DNA from: Truepera sp. bin119
GTDB lineage: Bacteria > Deinococcota > Deinococci > Deinococcales > Trueperaceae
NCBI GenBank assembly: GCA_002239005.1
Contig: MPNL01000025.1
Coordinates: 1-49,268 of the forward strand
Length of the DNA stretch: 49,268 nucleotides
Direction of reading: 5' to 3'
The first letter of the stretch is position 1. Each line of letters starts with the position of its first letter. Below are positions 42,854 to 49,268 of the stretch, piece by piece. Both the position numbers and the translations under genes were made by a program. The notes under the pieces are model-generated. The model made no database searches and was not told the DNA's origin. It saw nothing but the letters and a program-made list of their open reading frames with translations.

Positions 42854-43528
42854 CTAGCGACGATAGAGGCTGACAAGCCGCGAAATCAGCAACGCGACGT
42901 AGAGCACGCCAGCAACCGCCTCGAGCGTAGCCCAGACCCGCGCCACTGGGCTCACCGGCGTGATGTCGCCATAGCCCAAGGTGGTCAAGGTGGCAAGGCT
43001 GAAGTAGATGAAGTTGCTCCAGCCGATCGCCTCACCCGTCCCGGTCAGGACGAACGAGCCGGGCACCAATGTCTCGATGAACCGAAACCACACCCCCCAC
43101 ACGACACCGATCAGCAGATAGACCGCTGCCGCAGCGCAAAGGATGTCGAAGTTCGACTCCTTGACCGCGACGATCCGGTGAAGCAGCAGGCTGAGTGTGT
43201 AGAGGAGAAGAGAGATCGCGAGCCCGTCGGCAACCAGGGCATTGGCAACGTCACCCGCGAACGGCCGAAACCAGGTCAGCACGGCCCACGGTACTGTAAG
43301 GCCAACTGCAGCGATCAGACCCCGGAGTCGCTCGCTCGCGACATAGGCCGAGGCGAGCAGGAGAAGCGAAAAAAGGATCAGGAGCGCGACGCCGCCCAGA
43401 CCGGTCACCTCGGCCACCGGTCCGAGGACAATCAGCAGAAGCAGCGCCACCAACAGCCAGAAGAAGCGGAGGCGCCCGAAGGATTTCTGGCCAATATTCA
43501 TCGCGTTGATCCGGTGCATACGTCTCAC
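42854..43528 (-). CDS. Potassium-channel-like membrane protein (Ion_trans_2 pore)
   Basis: A 224-residue membrane protein with about six hydrophobic segments. The pore helix and selectivity filter are 'FSLATLTTLGYGDITPVSP' near residues 178-196, with the K+-selective TLGYGD motif. The last segment (VLYVALLISRLVSLYRR) ends the protein, so there is no cytosolic RCK domain. GTG 43528 is supported by AGGAAGGG about 9 nt upstream; ATG 43519 and 43501 are alternatives. Single-pore small channels of this type are common and uncharacterised. It lies within the island next to a decayed relBE. Confidence 0.82.
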   Translation of the reverse strand: MRRMHRINAMNIGQKSFGRLRFFWLLVALLLLIVLGPVAEVTGLGGVALLILFSLLLLASAYVASERLRGLIAAVGLTVPWAVLTWFRPFAGDVANALVADGLAISLLLYTLSLLLHRIVAVKESNFDILCAAAAVYLLIGVVWGVWFRFIETLVPGSFVLTGTGEAIGWSNFIYFSLATLTTLGYGDITPVSPVARVWATLEAVAGVLYVALLISRLVSLYRR

Positions 43529-43543
43529 GAATTGACCCTTCCT

Positions 43544-43618
43544 TTAAGGCTTGAGCAGCATCAGTCGTCCGAGATGCGTCGTGGCTATCAGATCGGCGAC
43601 CGCCGTGGCCGCCCATTC
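43544..43618 (-). pseudogene. 5' remnant of a RelE/ParE toxin gene
   Basis: Directly overlapping the relB remnant stop, the frame reads EWAATAVADLIATTHLGRL and stops after 24 codons. 'EWAATAVADL' is how many RelE/ParE toxins begin. The rest is deleted and replaced by the upstream region of the channel gene. Confidence 0.45.
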
Positions 43619-43936
43619 AAGATCGCACCCGGCGCTCTCCGTAGACCAGCGCCCGCGACTCGCTCACGACCTGCTCGTGCGGAACCGCAGGATGCGGATC
43701 GCCCAGGGCTTCCCGTACCTTGGCACGGAATCATGGGTCACGGGCTTCAGCATCTGTGATCAGGCCAGCCGGCAAGGCAATACGGGTCAGAGGATGCGCA
43801 CAGCATCCGAGAGTGCCAGGCCAACGCCAGCCAGCGTGTTGGCGGCTTTAGGTCCGAGTCGATTGCCCACACGGACATAGGGCACCGAAATCTGAACTGG
43901 CACTAGGGCATCCTTCCGTTTGCCAACCATATGCAT
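43617..43936 (-). pseudogene. RelB/DinJ antitoxin pseudogene
   Basis: From ATG 43936 the frame contains 'AANTLAGVGLALSDAVRIL' and then meets TGA. One base out of frame the family continues ('TRIALPAGLITDAEARDP'), meets a second TGA where most relatives have Trp, and finishes as 'FRAKVREALGDPHPAVPHEQ' and 'VVSESRALVYGERRVRS' to 43617. The pieces in order make a whole RelB/DinJ protein, so the gene carries one frameshift and one nonsense mutation. It precedes a truncated toxin, so the module is dead. Confidence 0.75.
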
Positions 43937-44295
43937 CGCCATTGAGAGGCGTCAAGTGGTGTGGAGGAAATGGCTCGAATGCCCACACTGTCGGTGCTGA
44001 AACCGGCGCTCCGTCGCCGCCCTCGATCAGCCAGCACCCGAGCCGCGCGGCGCATCCGACGTCGCCAGCGCCCGCTTACAGAGGTGGGGATCGGTGCTGC
44101 CGTTTCTGGATCATTAGAACCCAGCCGTCAGGTAACCCCACTCAAACATTTCAGCTTTGGTTCCACAACAAAATCCCGGCAATCCGCCGCGCAGTGTCGG
44201 TGAAGTGCTGGACCTCGTCGGGCTTCGACCGGCTGAGGATAGAGCGCTCGCGGCAGGAGAGCTACTTCCTGAGAATCCGCGCCGAGCTTGTAGCG
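43937..44295. other. Gene-poor stretch with possible remnants
   Basis: No intact gene. A minus-strand frame near 44160-44250 contains 'SKPDEVQHFTDTARRIAGIL', which looks coding but cannot be assigned. I see no RNA or regulatory element. Confidence 0.3.
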
Positions 44296-44358
44296 CCAGG
44301 TGAACGTCCCATATCCGTGCTTCCTGCCGCCTAGGAGCTCGCCCTCATAGCGGAAGCC
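44296..44358 (-). pseudogene. MORN-repeat fragment
   Basis: Minus-strand codons read FRYEGELLGGRKHGYGTFTW, one complete MORN unit (YEGE...G..HGYGTFTW). The frame has a stop three codons before it and no further repeats after it, so it is a relic of a MORN-repeat protein gene. Confidence 0.5.
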
Positions 44359-44404
44359 GGCGGCTCAGGTCAAAGCCCCGTACCCGCAGTCGCTTCGCGG
44401 GTGG

Positions 44405-45244
44405 CTAATCGGTCCCGACCATATCCGCCCACTCCCGGGTGGTGAACCAGTAGTCGTGGCGTGCTCTTAGCCAGCCGCTCGCTTCCTGCTCGCGAATCCA
44501 GCGATTGAAGAAGGTGAGCGCCTCGGGGTCGCCCTTGCGAATCGCGAACGCTTCGCGCGTCGGCGACATCGGCTCGGGCGATACGACACGAAGCGCAGCG
44601 CCATGTCTCTCGATTTCGAAGGCCGCCTCCGGCGGCGTCGAGCAGATGGCGTCTACGCCGCCGGAGGCGGCCTCCCGGTAGGCGAGCGTGTCGTCGTCGA
44701 AGTAGACAAGCGTCGCCTTCGGGAAGTGCTCCCGCATCGCGGCCGCACAGGTCGACCCTCTTCGTGCCGTGATGGTGATCCCCGGTGCGTCGAATGCCTC
44801 CAGCGTCGTCAATCCCTTCCGGTCGGCCTGCTCGGAGCTCGCCAGGAGGATATAGCCGCTGCTGGCGTAAGGCCGTGTAAAGTCGACCACGAGCGCACGT
44901 TCCGGCGTGATCGACATCCCGCTTATGATGATATCGAACCTGCCCGCGACCAGCGCCTGGATGATGCCCTCCCACGCCGTGGGCACGAACTCAACACGGA
45001 CGCCCATGTCCCCGGCCAGCTTCTTCGCGACATCGACTTCGAAGCCGATGAGATCGCCGTTCCTGTCCCGCATCGCCCAGGGGACGAAGGTCGCGAGTCC
45101 GACACGGAGCGTCCCGCGCTCCACGACCGTCTCCAGCACGCTCTGCGGCGACGGCTGCTGCGTGCCATCCACCGCCCCTGCGTTTGCCACCAAGGCCATA
45201 CCGATGGCGGCCGCCGCGCCGATAAACGGTTTCAGAACTCTCAT
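44405..45244 (-). CDS. Amino-acid-type ABC transporter substrate-binding protein (SBP family 3)
   Basis: A 279-residue exported protein with a signal peptide (MRVLKPFIGAAAAIGMALVA) and the family core: 'GTLRVGLATFVPWAMRDRNG', 'GFEVDVAKKLAGDMGVRVEF', 'DIIISGMSITPERALVVDFT' and 'GITITARRGSTCAAAMREHF'. It would bind an amino acid or related solute in the periplasm. No permease or ATPase is adjacent, so it is either an orphan or works with distant partners. ATG 45244 is chosen because GGGAGG lies upstream and the signal peptide follows; an earlier in-frame start is at 45304. It is the last gene before the right island end. Confidence 0.85.
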   Translation of the reverse strand: MRVLKPFIGAAAAIGMALVANAGAVDGTQQPSPQSVLETVVERGTLRVGLATFVPWAMRDRNGDLIGFEVDVAKKLAGDMGVRVEFVPTAWEGIIQALVAGRFDIIISGMSITPERALVVDFTRPYASSGYILLASSEQADRKGLTTLEAFDAPGITITARRGSTCAAAMREHFPKATLVYFDDDTLAYREAASGGVDAICSTPPEAAFEIERHGAALRVVSPEPMSPTREAFAIRKGDPEALTFFNRWIREQEASGWLRARHDYWFTTREWADMVGTD

Positions 45245-45451
45245 AAGGGTCCTCCCACAGCTATATTGCCCGGAATCTCCTAGCTTGAGGTCTTGCTCTG
45301 TCATGTAGAAAATTTAGCAGAGTTATCAAACCAACTCCCCAGCTATGCTACCCTCCTCTTGCAACGGGAATTCCCAGCAGAAGTTCGCGAATCCGATCCG
45401 TCTCGTCTTGGTGGCCCGAGCGCACAAATGGGGTTCGAGTCCAGAGTGGAT
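45245..45451. other. Region between the binding-protein gene and attR
   Basis: No gene seen. It contains a perfect GGGAATTCCC palindrome, a TATGCT hexamer near 45346 on the plus strand and GGGGTTCGAGTCC, which resembles a tRNA T-arm. It may be the remains of a tRNA gene. Confidence 0.3.
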
Positions 45452-45473
45452 TTCGAATCCCGCCCCCGCAACC
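45452..45473 (+). repeat. Putative attR (copy of tRNA-fMet 3' end)
   Basis: Twenty of 22 bases match the tRNA-fMet 3' end (29797-29818), in the same orientation, with the shared 11-mer CCCCCGCAACC. An intrinsic terminator follows at once, as would be expected for the original sequence downstream of the tRNA gene. Confidence 0.5.
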
Positions 45474-45483
45474 GATTACATCA

Positions 45484-45515
45484 ACGGCTTAGCGTTCATG
45501 CGCTAGGCCGTTTTT
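45484..45515 (+). terminator. Intrinsic terminator right of attR
   Basis: Stem ACGGCTTAGCG / CGCTAGGCCGT (11 bp with one G-T pair), loop TTCATG, then TTTTT. Plausibly the ancestral tRNA-fMet terminator. Confidence 0.75.
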
Positions 45516-45610
45516 GGGTCGTACGACCCAGACACATTCGGAGCCAACAAAGCCCAACGAACACCAGCAGGTGCCCAAGCAGGGGCTTGTTGAAATAATA
45601 TCCATTATCG

Positions 45611-45640
45611 CTTACATTAAGTCCGTTAGTGTATAAGTAG
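45611..45640 (+). promoter_or_regulatory. Possible hipBA promoter/operator
   Basis: CTTACATTAA ... TTAGTGTATAAG forms an imperfect inverted repeat ending in a TATAAG -10 candidate, 12 nt before ATG 45650. Position suits HipB autorepression; no good -35 was found. Confidence 0.35.
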
Positions 45641-45649
45641 ATGGACATT

Positions 45650-45991
45650 ATGGCCAGAAAGCCTGAAACTACGTTACCGATTCCCGTCCGGCGCGCCTTG
45701 AGGAAGCTTGGCGCGGATATTCGGGATGCGCGCCGCCGCAGGCGCATTCCGACGACCGTGATGGCCGAGCGGGCTTTGATCAGCCGCATGACCCTCAATA
45801 AGGTAGAGAAGGGCGATCCAAAGGTCACCCTCGGCATATACGCCACCGTGCTGTTCGTCCTTGGCATGACCGAACGCCTTGCTGACCTAGCCGACCCCAA
45901 GCATGACAGCACCGGGTTGAGTTTGGAAGCTGAACGGTTGCCCCAGCGTATTCGCTCCCCCCGCGCCAAAAAGCCGAAAGGGGACGGCTGA
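45650..45991 (+). CDS. hipB: HipB-like antitoxin (XRE helix-turn-helix)
   Basis: A 113-residue DNA-binding protein. After a short N-terminal segment (MARKPETTLPIPVRRALRKL) comes an XRE helix-turn-helix 'IRDARRRRRIPTTVMAERAL' and 'ISRMTLNKVEKGDPKVTLG'. The C-terminal tail is basic. It should bind and inhibit HipA and repress the operon. ATG 45650 is preferred to ATG 45641 because only this codon is conserved in the truncated copy at 42595. It shares one base with hipA (TGATG). Intact. Confidence 0.85.
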   Translation: MARKPETTLPIPVRRALRKLGADIRDARRRRRIPTTVMAERALISRMTLNKVEKGDPKVTLGIYATVLFVLGMTERLADLADPKHDSTGLSLEAERLPQRIRSPRAKKPKGDG

Positions 45992-47247
45992 TGGATCGGG
46001 AGATTCTCGTACATATCGATCTGAACGGTGAACCCGTACGCGTCGGGCGACTGTGGTCGCGCATCCTCAGGGGACGGGAAAGCGCATCCTTCGAGTACGA
46101 CGCCGATTGGCTTGAGCACCCTGAGCGGTTCGCTCTAGAGCCCGCGCTCACTCTGGCTCCCGGCCCATTCCACACTCCACCGGAAAAGGCGCTCTTCGGT
46201 GCCATCGGAGATTCTGAGCCGGACCGGTGGGGGCGGACGCTTATGCGCCGCGTCGAACGCAGGCGGGCGAAGAAGGAGGGGCAGACGCCCCGCACACTCT
46301 TCGAGGCCGACTTCCTGCTGTTGGTGGATGACGAAGCCCGTCAAGGCGCGCTCCGCTTCACGACCACGCCGGAAGGGCCGTTCCTGGCGGAGCCGGGCGG
46401 CATGCGCATCCCGCCGCTCGTGGAACTGCCGCGCCTGCTGTCCGCTGCCGAGCGGGTTGCCGACGAAGAAGAGGACGAAGAGGATCTCCGGCTCCTGATC
46501 GCCCCCGGTTCATCCCTTGGCGGTGCACGACCGAAAGCCTCCGTACGCGACCACGACGGGCAATTGGCTCTAGCTAAGTTCCCACACAAGGAGGACGACA
46601 TCAACGTCGTCCTGTGGGAAGGGGGTGCCCTCGCCCTGGCCGAGAAGGCGGGGGTCGAGGTGCCCCAATGGCGGATAGAGGAAATCGGCGGGAAGCCAGT
46701 CATCCTTATTGGCCGATTTGACCGCATGGACGGTCGGCGCATCCCGTTCATGTCCGCCATGAGCATGCTGGGCGCGAACGACAACGAGGCGCATTCCTAT
46801 CTGGAGATCGCTGATGCGCTCCGGCAGTACGGGGCGGCGACAAAGGATGACCTTGCCCAACTCTGGCGGCGGATCGTGTTCAACGTACTGATTTCCAACA
46901 CGGACGATCATCTGCGCAATCACGGTTTCCTGTATGCAAGTAACGCCGGATGGCGTCTCTCCCCTGCCTACGACCTGAACCCGGTTCCGGTGGACATCCG
47001 CCCGCGCGTCCTCTCCACAGCCATCGATCTGGATGACGCAACCGCCTCCATAGATCTGATACTGGAGACGGCCGAGTATTACGGGCTGAAGATGGCGGAC
47101 GCGAAAAGAATAGCGGTCGAGGTGGCACAGGCAGTGTCCGACTGGCGCGGCGAGGCGGCCCGCCTGAACATCAGCACGCGCGAGATCGAGCGCATGACTT
47201 CCGCCTTCGCGCATGAGGATATGGAGAAGGCTCTGTATCTGAAATAG
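45991..47247 (+). CDS. hipA: HipA-family serine/threonine kinase toxin
   Basis: A 418-residue kinase. An N-terminal HipA_N-type domain ('EKALFGAIGDSEPDRWGRTL') is followed by 'APGSSLGGARPKASVRDHDG' (Gly-rich ATP site with Lys), 'GRFDRMDGRRIPFMSAMSML', catalytic NTDDHLRNHGF (NxDxHxxN) and the metal-binding AYDLNP. HipA of E. coli phosphorylates glutamyl-tRNA synthetase and induces persistence; the target here is unknown. All kinase motifs are intact. It follows hipB with a one-base overlap and lies just right of the island end, so hipBA is either chromosomal or a second mobile insertion. Confidence 0.9.
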   Translation: MDREILVHIDLNGEPVRVGRLWSRILRGRESASFEYDADWLEHPERFALEPALTLAPGPFHTPPEKALFGAIGDSEPDRWGRTLMRRVERRRAKKEGQTPRTLFEADFLLLVDDEARQGALRFTTTPEGPFLAEPGGMRIPPLVELPRLLSAAERVADEEEDEEDLRLLIAPGSSLGGARPKASVRDHDGQLALAKFPHKEDDINVVLWEGGALALAEKAGVEVPQWRIEEIGGKPVILIGRFDRMDGRRIPFMSAMSMLGANDNEAHSYLEIADALRQYGAATKDDLAQLWRRIVFNVLISNTDDHLRNHGFLYASNAGWRLSPAYDLNPVPVDIRPRVLSTAIDLDDATASIDLILETAEYYGLKMADAKRIAVEVAQAVSDWRGEAARLNISTREIERMTSAFAHEDMEKALYLK

Positions 47248-47569
47248 GAGCAATCGAACGGCGACTAAGGGGAGTAGTGACGCGAGATCATCTCGCACCC
47301 CTACCAGATCCAGCGAATCCGTCCTTGGAGATGTGTACCAGACCTTAGCGGAATCCGTAGTTCTGGAATTGGTGTTGGTAGGGGGGTCATAATGAGGAGT
47401 GAAGGGGCGGTTCTCGAATAGGCTTCACCGAGTTGTACCCATACCAGGAGAAGGGAGAATGATCGAGGGATCGCTTTCCAGGCGGGGATGACTTTATCTT
47501 AGAGAATGGCTTGAAACAGATGGTCTCACATTCGAAGGGAGTAGACCTCCCAACTTCGGTACCGATGAA
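47248..47569. other. Convergent intergenic region, no gene seen
   Basis: About 320 bases between the hipA and large-protein stops. A short plus-strand frame near 47404-47490 ('KGRFSNRLHRVVPIPGEG') is unassigned. No terminator with a T-run was identified. Confidence 0.3.
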
Positions 47570-49268
47570 TCAGTCATCATAGAGTTCTCTATTCGCCTCA
47601 CGCTCTGCATCTCGTTCATAGTCATTTGCAAGCTCACGCATTGCTGCTGCAAGTCGAACAAACCCTTTCGCTTCTAGGGCTTCAGCCTTGTTGCGATTGC
47701 ACTGCGCAAGCTCCAACTCCTCCCTTCCAGCAGTGAACCAGTGAGCACCTCTTCGATTGAACAGTTCTCTGGTGAATCCAGAACGCATCGTCTCCACATC
47801 TCTCCCATTCAATGCCGAGGCGACCGCCTCGTGGATCCAAAGACCATTGGGGTCTGCAGGAGCGTTGGTCAAGGCCTGACCGATCTGGCTTTGGGCCACC
47901 TCCCTGTGCCCTGTCCCTTCGGTAATTCTTCGCGCCTCAGCTAACCAGTTATCAAATTCCTGAACATTGAACGAGCCATCGGCGACAGTTCCTGGGCACC
48001 TTCTCCACTCGGTCAATAGCCTGTACGCATTTCGGGCAAGATTCTGCTTTTGTTCGTCTGGCTCGGCATCTTCCTGGTTATCCCCTTTTGGACGAAACAC
48101 CAGACTCACCACTTCTGCAAAGAATGCAGGGTCCGAAGCCAATCGCTTCTCAAGCGTGCTTGGCGATCCGGGAGAAAATTCATCAAGCAAGGGGAGGAAG
48201 TACCATTCGATCTTGGATAGGGCTTCTTGATCGGCAGTTGAGGACTCCTGCAAACGCTTGATTACTCTGACGGCCTTCTTCGGATCCAATTGCTCAATGT
48301 CCGATGACTCTTCGAGTACCGCCAGCAATGCGCAGGTAGCCAAGTTCTCGTCGAATCGGCCATCACCACCTGCCTCTCGATAAACACAATAGTCAACACA
48401 CAAGACTGCCGCGCTTGCACGATGGTATTCGATCAACTTCTCAATTGCTATCGCCAGATCACCATCCGCCAAATACGGTTTTACTTCAACGTTCCGCCAA
48501 TACAGTTCCTCATCATTTTCGCCTAGTCGGTCGGCCACCCGGCGCCAGACTTCCTTTGAAAACGGCAGCAGTACCAAGAACTTGGCCTTCTGCGCTTTAG
48601 TCCAATCTCTTGCGAGTACGTCGTCAACCCAAGCCCACTTAAGTCTCCAATACCGCATCGAGACAAAACCCGCCACAAGCTGCTCTTCTGTATCCCCCGT
48701 CACGTTCAGCAGCGTAGGAAGAATATCTGCTTCCAGTTCTTCAACATCAATGCTGCCCAAGCTTCGCCCAACTTCATAGGGGAAAGCTACATTGTGGGCA
48801 AATGCCAATACGGCCTGGAAGCCCCCACTCGAAAGTATCGTCTGAACCGCTACCTGCCGAGCCTCGTCAAGACGCCTTTGCTGTTCCTCGTAGTTTCCCC
48901 TCTCCTCGAATAGGACATGACCTCGATGGCCAAACAGGCGTTGATACTTCAACTCTGGAGCCTCAGGAGCAAGAGCGTTTGCACCCTCCTCGATCCTCGA
49001 TATCTCTTCCTCGGGAAGTGCCCACTGTGCATCTGCAAATTCTCGGTGCCATCGCACAAGATCGTCCAGGCTTTCCCACAACGGAAAGTATTCGGTCTCG
49101 GGTAAATTAACGACCTCCTTCGACATGAGATGATTCAAAAGGCTCTCACGGGCAGGGCTTGGCAAGTTAGGCAAATGCTCGATCAATTCGCCCATTCTCG
49201 CAGTGCTCTCTTGTGCGAGCCCTACCAGTAGCTCGGTATAAGCGGTGATCTGCTCCCAATATTCAGTC
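47570..49268 (-). CDS. C-terminal part of a large uncharacterised protein (runs off the window)
   Basis: The minus-strand frame is open from the window edge through 49195 to the stop at 47570, giving at least 565 residues; codons upstream of the ATG at 49195 (EYWEQITAYTELLVGLA) fit the same protein, so the start lies outside. The product is acidic and mostly helical, like a repeat solenoid, with no signal peptide or catalytic motif in the visible part. Landmarks: 'EVVNLPETEYFPLWESLDDL', 'FAFPYEVGRSLGS'-like segments and 'SFSKEVWRRVADRLGENDEE'-like segments. I recall similar C-termini in very large proteins of defence islands but cannot name the family. Base composition is visibly more AT-rich than the core genes. 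Confidence 0.6.
   Translation of the reverse strand, partial: TEYWEQITAYTELLVGLAQESTARMGELIEHLPNLPSPARESLLNHLMSKEVVNLPETEYFPLWESLDDLVRWHREFADAQWALPEEEISRIEEGANALAPEAPELKYQRLFGHRGHVLFEERGNYEEQQRRLDEARQVAVQTILSSGGFQAVLAFAHNVAFPYEVGRSLGSIDVEELEADILPTLLNVTGDTEEQLVAGFVSMRYWRLKWAWVDDVLARDWTKAQKAKFLVLLPFSKEVWRRVADRLGENDEELYWRNVEVKPYLADGDLAIAIEKLIEYHRASAAVLCVDYCVYREAGGDGRFDENLATCALLAVLEESSDIEQLDPKKAVRVIKRLQESSTADQEALSKIEWYFLPLLDEFSPGSPSTLEKRLASDPAFFAEVVSLVFRPKGDNQEDAEPDEQKQNLARNAYRLLTEWRRCPGTVADGSFNVQEFDNWLAEARRITEGTGHREVAQSQIGQALTNAPADPNGLWIHEAVASALNGRDVETMRSGFTRELFNRRGAHWFTAGREELELAQCNRNKAEALEAKGFVRLAAAMRELANDYERDAEREANRELYDD

Noticed and set aside
45420-45480. A functional tRNA gene ending at 45475
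   Set aside because: The 3' end resembles a tRNA, but the T-stem does not pair and no anticodon or D arm can be folded upstream.

Overview
The window looks like a chromosomal segment of a GC-rich, free-living bacterium. About 29 kb of ordinary housekeeping genes is followed by a roughly 16 kb accessory island anchored at an initiator tRNA gene, then a further toxin-antitoxin pair and the end of a large unknown gene. Several traits point, by inference only, to Deinococcota (possibly a Trueperaceae-like lineage): many genes have a -10 hexamer (TAGACT, TATCCT, TATGCT) only 5-7 nt before the start codon, which is the signature of leaderless mRNAs; a family-5 uracil-DNA glycosylase is present; two deoxynucleoside kinases lie in tandem; and MurE lacks the DNPR motif of diaminopimelate enzymes. 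No 16S rRNA gene is present to confirm this.

Positions 1-1100 hold an IS1595-like transposase tail abutting a truncated NERD-domain gene, and a higBA toxin-antitoxin pair with a palindromic operator. Positions 1290-4255 (minus strand) hold a btuFCD cobalamin importer behind a complete regulatory unit: promoter, cobalamin riboswitch and intrinsic terminator. Positions 4677-7693 hold an overlapping patB-like / family-5 UDG / rlmI-like operon. purB and a cupin gene diverge near 9.4 kb. An ankyrin-repeat gene with near-identical 102-bp DNA repeats and a probably broken 5' end lies at 10.6-11.5 kb. Positions 11.8-14.7 kb carry a SAF-domain dehydrogenase, two phytanoyl-dioxygenase remnants and an ornithine cyclodeaminase-family gene. 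Then come gyrA, a nucleoside hydrolase, an ftsE-like ATPase, alr, a CNNM/CBS membrane protein, two dNKs, murE and pyrimidine-nucleoside phosphorylase, an MFS permease, a NucS-like nuclease gene and a moeB/thiF gene.

At 29743 is tRNA-fMet(CAT). Its 3' end recurs imperfectly at 45452-45473 (20 of 22 bases), so 29797-45473 is interpreted as a genomic island. It carries an AbiEi/AbiEii toxin-antitoxin pair and a five-gene operon that I recognise as a GTPase-associated conflict system (GAS): GASH helical protein, two paired GTPases of the double-GTPase families, a GAP1 protein and a caspase-like protease. Both GAP1 and the caspase end in an EAD1-type death-like adaptor, which suggests homotypic recruitment of the protease. 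GAP1 is split by a +1 frameshift that is best explained by one extra G in a six-G tract. The right part of the island holds a SulP transporter, a potassium-channel-like protein, an amino-acid binding protein and many gene fragments (hipB copy, relBE, MORN, PIN).

Right of the island are an intact hipBA operon and the C-terminal 565 residues of a large uncharacterised protein that runs off the window. Conflict-system genes therefore dominate the right-hand 20 kb.
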